From Deltaproteobacteria bacterium (GTDB taxonomy: Bacteria; Myxococcota_A; Polyangia; Haliangiales; Haliangiaceae), in contig JACCQV010000284.1 of NCBI GenBank assembly GCA_013813945.1, forward strand, positions 1 to 8,830: a DNA stretch of 8,830 nt, read 5' to 3'. The position numbers and the translations under genes are program-made. Shown one piece after another: positions 1 through 5,353 of this stretch. Under the pieces are notes generated by a model that was not told the origin of the DNA, did no database searches, and saw nothing but the letters and a program-made list of their open reading frames with translations. The first letter of the stretch is position 1; every line of letters begins with the position of its first letter.

Positions 1-174
1 CTGGTGGAGCGCGAGCGGAGCTTCAGTGTGCGAGATCGGCTGGCAACGCTCCGCGAGCTGGAGGAGGAGTACATCACCTGGGTCCTCGAACGCACCGAGG
101 GCAACAAGACACGAGCGGCAGAGATTCTCGGCATCGACCCTTCGACACTGCATCGGCGCATGCGGCCGCGTTGA
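1..174 (+). CDS. Sigma-54 enhancer-binding regulator, C-terminal Fis-type HTH (5'-truncated)
   Basis: This is the last 57 codons of a gene that begins before the window; the reading frame is open from base 1 and stops with TGA at 172-174. The visible part has a helix (RELEEEYITWVLERTEG) followed by GNKTRAAEILGIDPSTLHRR. That is the hallmark of the Fis-type helix-turn-helix at the C terminus of NtrC-family sigma-54 activators, where it binds upstream enhancer sites. The receiver or sensor domain and the AAA+ domain are outside the window, so the inducing signal is unknown. A perfect palindrome begins 2 bp after the stop and a sigma-54 promoter lies 77 bp after the stop, so this protein is the obvious candidate activator of the operon that follows. 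The family call is strong; the specific target assignment is inference. Confidence 0.88.
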   Translation: MVERERSFSVRDRLATLRELEEEYITWVLERTEGNKTRAAEILGIDPSTLHRRMRPR

Positions 175-175
175 C

Positions 176-188
176 TTGCAGAATGCAA
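176..188. promoter_or_regulatory. Palindromic enhancer-binding site candidate TTGCA-GAA-TGCAA
   Basis: This is a perfect 5+5 bp inverted repeat with a 3-bp spacer. Its centre (182) lies 70 bp upstream of the GG of the -24 element at 252-253, a typical distance for a sigma-54 upstream activating sequence. Near-copies occur at 2535-2547 and 2556-2568, again at a fitting distance before a sigma-54 promoter. The neighbouring Fis-HTH activator is the likely ligand, by inference. A lone TTGCA half-site at 205-209 is off helical phase and is not counted. Confidence 0.6.
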
Positions 189-250
189 CGCCGCCCGTGG
201 CGCCTTGCAGGACCGAGCCGATGGATTGGGCTGAGGGCCCCACCTGAGCG

Positions 251-266
251 TGGCACGCAGCGTGCT
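251..266 (+). promoter_or_regulatory. Sigma-54 (-24/-12) promoter for the dynamin-like operon
   Basis: The sequence TGGCACG-CAGC-GTGCT matches the consensus TGGCACG-N4-TTGCW with one mismatch, the first T of the -12 element. The invariant GG (252-253) and GC (264-265) are at the exact required spacing. Transcription should start about 12 bp past the GC, near 277. The first large gene starts at 406, leaving a leader of about 130 nt that contains the small ORF at 282. Confidence 0.72.
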
Positions 267-281
267 GAACCTCTCTCGCGG

Positions 282-392
282 ATGGGACGGAGAGCGCCAC
301 GCATCAAGTTCGACGGGAACAGCGACCTTGTCGATGTCCTGGTGCTTGTGCTGTGGGCTGCGCTCCTACTCGGATTGATCTCCTACTGCTGA
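282..392 (+). CDS. Possible 36-aa single-span membrane protein
   Basis: The ORF has a basic N terminus (MGRRAPRIKFDGNSDL) followed by an almost entirely hydrophobic C-terminal segment (residues 17-36, VDVLVLVLWAALLLGLISYC), which would make one membrane helix. Third codon positions are G or C in about three quarters of codons, which fits a coding region. Its stop lies 13 bp before the start of the 514-aa dynamin-like gene, so the two could be co-translated. Against it, the ATG has no Shine-Dalgarno sequence and sits only about 5 nt after the predicted sigma-54 start site, so translation would have to be nearly leaderless. If real, a small membrane anchor beside a dynamin-like protein would make sense, but the function is unknown. 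Confidence 0.35.
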   Translation: MGRRAPRIKFDGNSDLVDVLVLVLWAALLLGLISYC

Positions 393-405
393 TGCCGAGG
401 TATCC

Positions 406-1950
406 GTGAAGCTCGTCGAGCCGCTACATCGTTCGCCCTCGAGTCCGGACGATGCGTTCGAGGAGCTCGCGAGCTTCGCAGCGAGCATCGGCGCTGACGA
501 TGTGGCGCTCGGGGCCAGGGCGGTACGCGAGCAGCTCTGGTGCTCGCAGTTGTTCGTGATGGTTCTTGGCGAGCCTGGAGCACGGCTCCGGTTTCTGAAC
601 CAGTTGATCTCCGCCGCGCCACTACCGCGGACGCTGGTCAAGCTCGAGTCAGTCCCGGTCGTGGTCCGTCACGGTCGCTCGGCGCGCGCGCGCATCCACG
701 CCGCAGGTCTAATCCACGACGTGGCGCTCGATCACAGCGCTGACTTGCCCTTCGAAGTCGATGCCGTGGAGCTCGTGGTTCCCAGCACCGCACTCGAACA
801 CGGCCTCTGCGTCGTCAATTCGTGCCGAGGTTCGGCTGTCGTTCGCGGACTGGTACCGCGTGTCGATCTCGCCTTGATCGTGACGGATGATGCGACCTCC
901 ACCGCTCGCGAGCTACAGCGTGCGCGTGAGCTCGGATTCGAGAGCGGCAACATCGTCTTCATCGCCGCTGCGTCGTGCGGCCGCGCATTCGCGCGCGCTC
1001 AGCACATCGTGTTCGGGGACACGTGCCTCGGCTGGCATCTGCTGCGTGCATTCCTGCGTCGGCGCGCAGACCAGTCGCGCTCCAACGAATACGCGAGAGA
1101 CCTCGAGGTCAGGCGTGTCCTTGCGCGCCTTCGATTTCTGCTGGTGGAGCGACAGCACGCACTGGAACCTTCATCGACAGAGGCGCGAGTGAACACCCGG
1201 CGATGGTCGGCCACCATGGCGCGCGCAGTTCTCGGACCTCGACGTTCCCGGATGGTTGATCCAGGTGATCTCGTCCAGCAGCTCGAGACGGAGCGCACGA
1301 AGTTCCTCATGGCGGTCAAGGCAGACCTGCTCGCCGAGCTTGCGACTCTCGTCGACGTCATGGATGAGCCTTCACCACTCTTGATTCCGTGCTCGACAGC
1401 ACTCGCGCAGGAGCTCTCGGCCGCCGCCGTGTTCGAGTGGAGCGAGCGTCTCGCGCCTCTCATTCACCACGGGCTCGTCCGAACCTTCGAGCACGACATC
1501 CAGCGGCTGTGGCGAGAGCTCGACATTGCAACGGAGACCGTGCTGGCAGCCGTGACTCTGCTCGTGGAGCCACGCGCGTTTGTAGGACGACCACGCGTCG
1601 GGCGCGTTCCGCCACTACACATCCACGGCCAGGTCGGGGATTGGTTGCGCGGCAGATCCAGGATGCAGCGCCGTGCGAGTACGGTCGCCGCCGAGCTGCT
1701 GCTCACGTCGCTGGAAACGCGCTCACGTTCGTTGGTCGAGAACTACATTCGGTCGGTCGATCACTCACAGCGGGGCTTTGAAGCTGCGTTCGCGGACACC
1801 CTCGAGTGGATGGCCGACACCAGTGCGACGATCGCCAATTACGCGGCTGCCGTTCGGGCAGGGGGCGCCTCTTCCCTCGAAGCTGCGCTGTACCAGAACG
1901 AAGCACAGCGTGCGCGGCTGGAGGAGCTCGCGGAGCTACTCGCGCCATGA
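406..1950 (+). CDS. Dynamin-like protein with degenerate (pseudo-)GTPase domain
   Basis: This 514-aa protein starts at GTG 406, preceded by CGAGG at 396-400 with a 5-nt spacer. Residues 49-220 follow the order of a bacterial dynamin G domain: the strand and loop LFVMVLGEPGARLRFLNQL where the P-loop should be, then LPRTLVKLESVPVVVRHG, then GLCVVNSCRGS at the switch II position, then PRVDLALIVTDDA, then NIVFIAAAS at the NKxD position. Every nucleotide-binding motif is lost. G1 has RLR (60-62) for GKS, G2 has Glu81 for Thr, G3 has NSCR (138-141) for DTPG, and G4 lacks Asn, Lys and Asp. Residues 225-514 look mostly helical, as in dynamin stalks, with no obvious membrane span. It probably does not hydrolyse GTP, and could act as a scaffold or a partner of an active dynamin elsewhere. 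The fold assignment rests on pattern matching by eye; the role is unknown. It overlaps the next gene by 4 bp. Confidence 0.72.
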   Translation: MKLVEPLHRSPSSPDDAFEELASFAASIGADDVALGARAVREQLWCSQLFVMVLGEPGARLRFLNQLISAAPLPRTLVKLESVPVVVRHGRSARARIHAAGLIHDVALDHSADLPFEVDAVELVVPSTALEHGLCVVNSCRGSAVVRGLVPRVDLALIVTDDATSTARELQRARELGFESGNIVFIAAASCGRAFARAQHIVFGDTCLGWHLLRAFLRRRADQSRSNEYARDLEVRRVLARLRFLLVERQHALEPSSTEARVNTRRWSATMARAVLGPRRSRMVDPGDLVQQLETERTKFLMAVKADLLAELATLVDVMDEPSPLLIPCSTALAQELSAAAVFEWSERLAPLIHHGLVRTFEHDIQRLWRELDIATETVLAAVTLLVEPRAFVGRPRVGRVPPLHIHGQVGDWLRGRSRMQRRASTVAAELLLTSLETRSRSLVENYIRSVDHSQRGFEAAFADTLEWMADTSATIANYAAAVRAGGASSLEAALYQNEAQRARLEELAELLAP

Positions 1951-2420
1951 CCTACGCCATGAGGCTCCTGGTCTTGCTGGTGCTGCTCTCGCCTAGCGCG
2001 TACGCCGAAGCCCGCAAGCGCGTCGTGGTGCTCGCGCTCGAGGGTCCCAAGGCAGATGCAGCGCGGACGGAAGTGGTCCGTCTCATCAAGCGCCAGCACG
2101 CCGTGATCAAGAAGGGATTGTGGGAACGAGCTGCCAAGAGCAAGTCCGCAGCGAAGATCGATCCCAAGGCCATCAAACGGACCGCGAGAGAGATGGAAGT
2201 TGATGCCATCGTGAGCGGGACCGTCGAGAAGCTGAAATCGACGTACCGCGTTCGGTTTCAGGTGCGAAGTGGCGACACCGGCGAGATCATCGGTCAGCTG
2301 CGCGCCGCATTCGATGGAAGCAGCTTCGATCGGACAGCACGGGCCGTGATCAGGGACGATCTGGTCGATCTGATCTCCAACCATCGCCCCAGCAAGGCCA
2401 AGAATGCCCGCCGACGCTGA
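1947..2420 (+). CDS. Secreted TolB/CsgG-like domain protein
   Basis: This 157-aa protein starts at ATG 1947, which overlaps the preceding stop as ATGA; GGAG lies at 1932-1935. An internal ATG at 1959 (MRLLVLL) is an alternative start. Residues 1-20 form a signal peptide (hydrophobic LLVLLVLL core, then SPSAYA-EA), so the product is probably periplasmic. The mature part resembles the small alpha/beta domains related to the TolB N terminus and CsgG/FlgO that are common in myxobacterial envelope proteins. It has a first strand RVVVLALEG, a helix-rich middle with AREMEVDAIVSGTVEKLKS, and a sheet YRVRFQVRSGDTGEIIG. It ends in a basic tail (SKAKNARRR). Overlap with the dynamin-like gene implies translational coupling and a joint envelope-related role. 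Family membership is moderately sure; the exact function is unknown. Confidence 0.7.
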   Translation: MTYAMRLLVLLVLLSPSAYAEARKRVVVLALEGPKADAARTEVVRLIKRQHAVIKKGLWERAAKSKSAAKIDPKAIKRTAREMEVDAIVSGTVEKLKSTYRVRFQVRSGDTGEIIGQLRAAFDGSSFDRTARAVIRDDLVDLISNHRPSKAKNARRR

Positions 2421-2534
2421 CGCACCATCGTTCCCAGGGCGCCCGGCGTCGCCATCCTGGCGCGCATGTACGAGATCTCGCGTGCCGAAGTGCTCGACCT
2501 CGTGACCAGCCGCGTGCTCGCAGCGGTGGGGTAA
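2421..2534 (+). pseudogene. Coding-like C-terminal gene remnant, 37 codons
   Basis: Directly after the TGA of the TolB-like gene, in the same frame, 37 open codons run to TAA at 2532-2534. About 33 of 37 third positions are G or C, as in real genes here. The translation contains VPRAPGVAILARMYEIS and AEVLDLVTSRVLAAVG. A P-x-x-P element followed by DLV-x-x-RVL-x-x-x-G is loosely like the C terminus of UbiX-type flavin prenyltransferases, though the spacing is about four residues too long, so that identity is weak. There is an internal ATG at 2466 but no ribosome-binding site. It is best read as the end of a gene whose front was lost in a rearrangement, or as a former extension of the preceding gene cut off by its stop codon. 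Confidence 0.35.
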
Positions 2535-2568
2535 TTGCAAAACGCACGGAGCGACTTGCAATCTGCAT
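2535..2568. promoter_or_regulatory. Two tandem TTGCA-N3-TGCAA-like enhancer sites
   Basis: Site 1 (2535-2547) reads TTGCA-AAA-CGCAC and site 2 (2556-2568) reads TTGCA-ATC-TGCAT. The second differs from a perfect palindrome at one base. Both match the motif at 176-188. They are exactly 21 bp apart, two helical turns, which puts bound dimers on the same face. Site 1 is centred 68 bp before the GG of the next -24 element, against 70 bp for the first promoter. This is the layout expected for cooperative binding by a sigma-54 activator. Confidence 0.58.
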
Positions 2569-2607
2569 CGCTCCGCGTCCTCAGGTGCCGCTTGGGTCTC
2601 TCCACCC

Positions 2608-2623
2608 TGGCACCTCGTTTGCT
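2608..2623 (+). promoter_or_regulatory. Sigma-54 (-24/-12) promoter upstream of the trehalose/DUF389 unit
   Basis: The sequence TGGCACC-TCGT-TTGCT matches TGGCACG-N4-TTGCW except at the least conserved last base of the -24 block. GG (2609-2610) and GC (2621-2622) are at the exact spacing. The predicted transcription start is near 2634. The first recognisable coding sequence downstream is the HTH remnant at 2769, and otsBA begins at 3042, giving a leader of about 400 nt if otsBA is the true target. Confidence 0.75.
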
Positions 2624-2768
2624 TTGACGGAGCAGAGGTGGGTGTCAAGCAGGTCGGCAAAGGCGACAGTGGTATCTGCTGTTCGGGGGCCTTCATCTCC
2701 CGTTCAGTTCTCTTCACCGTCGCTCCGAGGCGATCAGCAGGGCACACCACCACCATCTTCGCGATCAC

Positions 2769-2882
2769 GTGACCGCGCTCCCGAAGCCGGTCACGCGGCT
2801 GCTCCGCGCTCACATCGACTCAGTCGAGAAGCTTGATCTTCTGCTCGCACTCGGCGCTGCCCCGGACCGTGCCGCACCGATC
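2769..2882 (+). pseudogene. N-terminal remnant of an HTH-like gene (paralogue of 7553-7945)
   Basis: From GTG 2769 the translation includes RLLRAHIDSVEKLDLLLALGAA. This aligns without gaps to LLDRKLDTFEKLELVLVLRAA in the gene at 7553-7945, with about half the positions identical over 22 residues. The pattern LL-x5-D-[ST]-x-EKL-x-L-x-L is the N-terminal signature of that family. Similarity fades after ARLARL, near 2882; the HTH core and the typical C-terminal ADAFR motif are missing, so only about the first third remains. The frame stays open and runs into otsBA. A true N-terminal extension of OtsBA is therefore formally possible, but the strong ribosome-binding site at 3031-3036 argues against it. 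There is no Shine-Dalgarno sequence before GTG 2769. Confidence 0.5.
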
Positions 2883-2928
2883 GCCGTGCTTGCACGTCTG
2901 GCGCGGCTGCCTCCACCGAACCCAACCC

Positions 2929-2957
2929 TTGTCATCGAGCCGATACAAGTATATCGT
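2929..2957 (+). promoter_or_regulatory. Weak candidate sigma-70-type promoter for otsBA
   Basis: TTGTCA (2929-2934; one mismatch to TTGACA) is followed after 17 bp by TATCGT (2952-2957; two mismatches to TATAAT). It lies in an AT-richer stretch that breaks the coding character of the surroundings. Its expected start near 2964 falls inside the palindrome at 2956-2969, which would make that palindrome a plausible repressor site. An alternative -10, TATATC at 2950-2955, would leave only a 15-bp spacer. Confidence 0.28.
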
Positions 2958-2969
2958 TTGTGCTCAAAC
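2956..2969. promoter_or_regulatory. Palindromic operator candidate GTTTG-TGC-TCAAAC
   Basis: This 14-bp inverted repeat differs at only two central positions from GTTTGACCTCAAAC at 7973-7986, upstream of the HTH/DUF5985-like operon. No third full copy was seen in the window. Dimeric winged-helix repressors, including MarR proteins, bind short palindromes of this shape. The MarR gene at 8141-8605 or the HTH-like gene at 7553-7945 could encode the ligand, by inference. Confidence 0.42.
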
Positions 2970-2983
2970 CAATCACGAAAGGG

Positions 2984-2999
2984 TGCAGCCCAGGCTGCA
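2984..2999. repeat. Inverted repeat TGCAGCC-CA-GGCTGCA
   Basis: This is a perfect 7+7 bp inverted repeat with a 2-bp centre, in the untranslated region 42 bp before the otsBA start. A 2-nt loop is too tight for a full hairpin, so a protein-binding site is more likely than an RNA structure. CAGCCT-CC-AGGCTG at 7995-8008 is similar and also lies close to the other GTTTG palindrome. Confidence 0.3.
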
Positions 3000-3030
3000 G
3001 GTAACAAGGTTGGTCGGGCCGCCAGCCACA

Positions 3031-3036
3031 AAGGAG
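3031..3036 (+). promoter_or_regulatory. Strong ribosome-binding site fixing the otsBA start
   Basis: AAGGAG sits 5 nt before ATG 3042, close to ideal. It decides the start of otsBA against the longer in-frame GTG at 2769, which has no such site. Homology to trehalose phosphatases also begins just after this ATG. Confidence 0.75.
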
Positions 3037-3041
3037 CATCG

Positions 3042-5270
3042 ATGGATGGCCTGCGGCTCGTGTTCTCGCTTCCCACACCCCTGCACTGGTCCGAGCTCGC
3101 ATCGCATCGCGCGCTCGCGGTTCTGCTCGACCTCGATGGCACCCTGGTCGGCTTCGCGGCAACTCCCGAGCAAGCGGTCCTCGATGACGAAGCGTGTGCG
3201 GCGGCGCGTGCCCTCGTCGAGTCAGGTGCGCGCGTCACGGTGGTCTCCGGACGGCCCCGCAGTGCCGTGGATCCGTTGATTGCGAAGCTCGGCGCAGGCG
3301 TCACCTACTTCGCGGAGCACGGAGCGTGGCACCACGACGGGCATGGGTGGACCGGGCCCGAAGCGGGCGGCCAGGATCTCGATGTACTCGTCACGGCGAT
3401 CGCTGCGACGTCGAGCCGACTGAGGGTCGAGCGCAAGTCGCTCTCCGTCTGCGTCCACTGGCGATCGGTCGAACCAGCAGCGCGTCCGCCGTTGATCGCC
3501 GCCACCGAGCTCGCGTTCGAGGAGTGGCTGGAGTCCCATCCCGAGTTCGAGCTGCTGCCCGGAGTCGAGTCTCTGGAGGTTCGCCGCCGCGACATCAACA
3601 AGGGCGTGGCGGTGCACCGTACTCGGCAGCTCGAGGGCACTCGCATCATTGCCATCGGCGACGATCTCACCGACGAAGACATGTTTGCGGAGCTCGGCGA
3701 GGGCGATATCGGAATCACGGTCGGACATCACACGCGTCCGTCGAAGGCGCGCGCTGCACTCGCGGGTCCGCCCGAGGTCCATGCCTTTCTGCGATGGCTC
3801 GCGAGCGCTCGAACCGGGGCGACTGCGACCTCCCCACAGCTGCTTCCGCTCGTGGACATGAAGCCGTCACGTGCGCACTCGCTCGTCGTGATCTCGAACC
3901 GTACGCCGACGAAGGTTCTCGGCCGGAAGCGTGAGGTTGGAGGTCTCGTGTCAGCGCTGGAGCCCGCCTTACGTGCACAGGGCGGGATCTGGGTGGGCTG
4001 GAGCGGGCACGAGCGCGAGGGCAAGCCGGCGTTGATGATCGACGCGCTAGGCGAGCCGAACCTCGCCACGTTTGACCTGACGCGGGCGCTGCGCGAGCGG
4101 TTCTACGCCGGGTTCTGCAACCGGGTGCTGTGGCCTCTGTTTCATAGTGCTTCGATGCGGATCACCTACTCCGATGACGAGTGGGCCGCGTATGTCGCCG
4201 CGAATGACACGTATGCGGGCCACGCCGCAGAGCTGTCGCGACCGGACGGCACGATCTGGGTCCACGACTACCATCTGCTGCTCGCTGCGCGTTCACTGCG
4301 CCAGCGCGGACATCGCGGTCCGATCGGCTTGTTCCTGCACACTCCGTTTCCACCGCTCGAGCTGCTCGAGACCATGCCGTGGCACCGAGAGCTCATCGCG
4401 GCGATGCAAGAGTTCGACCTCGTCGGCTTTCACACCGAGCGCTGGGCGGCGAACTTCAGGACCGCGGTCGACTCCGTGGAGAGCGTGCATGCCTCGCCCC
4501 GCGTCGGCGTGTTCCCGATCCCGATCGACAGCTCGCCGTTCCTTGCGCGCACGGCAGAATCCTCCGACGTCGCGGGCCTGCGCGCCGCGCTCGGATCACG
4601 ACGCCTGCTCCTCGGAGTGGATCGTCTCGACTACTCCAAGGGAATCCCCGAGCGCCTCGCGGGTTATCAGCGGATGCTGGAGCGCTACCCCGAGTGGCGC
4701 GGTCAGGTCTCGTTTGTCCAGGTCTCGGTGCCCTCGCGCGCCGAGATCCCCGAGTACTCGGAGCTGCGGGACCGGATCGAGAAGATGGTCGGCACCATCA
4801 ATGGCCAGTTCGGCGAGGCCGACTGGGTCCCTGTCCGCTACCTCTACCGCTCGTACGATCAACCCGTGCTCGCACAGCTATATCGGCTGGCGGATGTCGC
4901 TCTGGTCACGCCGCTGCGCGACGGGATGAACCTGGTTGCCAAGGAGTTCCTCGCCTCGCAAGACGACGCACGGCCCGGGGTGCTGGTCCTGTCCCGGTTC
5001 GCAGGTGCCGCTGCGGAGCTCGGAGACGCGGTGCTGACGAACCCGTTCCATCCGGATGGCCTCGCGGCGGACATCGATCGCGCGTTGAGGATGCCGGAGC
5101 CCGAACGCGTCGCCCGACATGGCCGGATGATCCAGGCGATCCGGCGTTCGACCCCTCAGCAGTGGTCGTCGGAGTTCCTCAAGGACCTGGCCGGCGCAGC
5201 GCGCACCCGCGCTCACGCGACGTGGCCCATGTCCGACGTGTCGACGTCCCGGTGCTCGAAATTTTCGTGA
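3042..5270 (+). CDS. Bifunctional trehalose-6-phosphate phosphatase/synthase (OtsB-OtsA fusion)
   Basis: This 742-aa cytoplasmic protein makes trehalose from UDP- (or ADP-/GDP-) glucose and glucose-6-phosphate through trehalose-6-phosphate. Residues 22-255 form a HAD phosphatase like OtsB: DLDGTL with nucleophile Asp30 and Asp32, SGR at 69-71, DINKG with Lys187, and GDDLTDED at 207-214. Residues 280-720 form a GT20 synthase like OtsA: SNRTP, GGLVSAL (300-306), RVLWPLFH, VHDYHLLL (407-414), LHTPFP (432-437), VDRLDYSKGIPERL (526-539) and PLRDGMNLVAKEF (625-637). All visible catalytic motifs are intact in both halves. The phosphatase precedes the synthase, the reverse of the usual fused order. 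The last 20 or so residues (from about 721, ending SRCSKFS) look like a non-homologous tail. The DUF389 gene follows after 83 bp on the same strand and may be co-transcribed. Confidence 0.95.
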   Translation: MDGLRLVFSLPTPLHWSELASHRALAVLLDLDGTLVGFAATPEQAVLDDEACAAARALVESGARVTVVSGRPRSAVDPLIAKLGAGVTYFAEHGAWHHDGHGWTGPEAGGQDLDVLVTAIAATSSRLRVERKSLSVCVHWRSVEPAARPPLIAATELAFEEWLESHPEFELLPGVESLEVRRRDINKGVAVHRTRQLEGTRIIAIGDDLTDEDMFAELGEGDIGITVGHHTRPSKARAALAGPPEVHAFLRWLASARTGATATSPQLLPLVDMKPSRAHSLVVISNRTPTKVLGRKREVGGLVSALEPALRAQGGIWVGWSGHEREGKPALMIDALGEPNLATFDLTRALRERFYAGFCNRVLWPLFHSASMRITYSDDEWAAYVAANDTYAGHAAELSRPDGTIWVHDYHLLLAARSLRQRGHRGPIGLFLHTPFPPLELLETMPWHRELIAAMQEFDLVGFHTERWAANFRTAVDSVESVHASPRVGVFPIPIDSSPFLARTAESSDVAGLRAALGSRRLLLGVDRLDYSKGIPERLAGYQRMLERYPEWRGQVSFVQVSVPSRAEIPEYSELRDRIEKMVGTINGQFGEADWVPVRYLYRSYDQPVLAQLYRLADVALVTPLRDGMNLVAKEFLASQDDARPGVLVLSRFAGAAAELGDAVLTNPFHPDGLAADIDRALRMPEPERVARHGRMIQAIRRSTPQQWSSEFLKDLAGAARTRAHATWPMSDVSTSRCSKFS

Positions 5271-5353
5271 CCTCCGATTACCGCGAGTTCATCAACGGAT
5301 TTCGGGAACTTCGCGAGTAGCTCGATTCGTTTCACGTCATACGACATCGCGGC

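Noticed and set aside
205..217. Third enhancer-like half-site TTGCA at 205-209
   Set aside because: Only one arm matches, and its centre is 29 bp from the perfect palindrome, off helical phase.
1839..2813. Long 324-codon open frame on the minus strand
   Set aside because: It lies antisense to the dynamin-like and TolB-like genes and the control region, with a low-complexity Cys/His/Ala/Ser composition and no family resemblance. It is a typical high-GC shadow frame.
3136..3151. TGGCAC sequences inside otsBA (also near 3328 and 4379) as sigma-54 promoters
   Set aside because: None has the GC-containing -12 element at the required spacing, and all lie within coding sequence.
4379..5320. 313-codon open frame on the plus strand inside otsBA
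   Set aside because: It overlaps the catalytic part of the synthase in another frame and is Arg/Gly/Ala-rich without motifs; otsBA is clearly the real gene.
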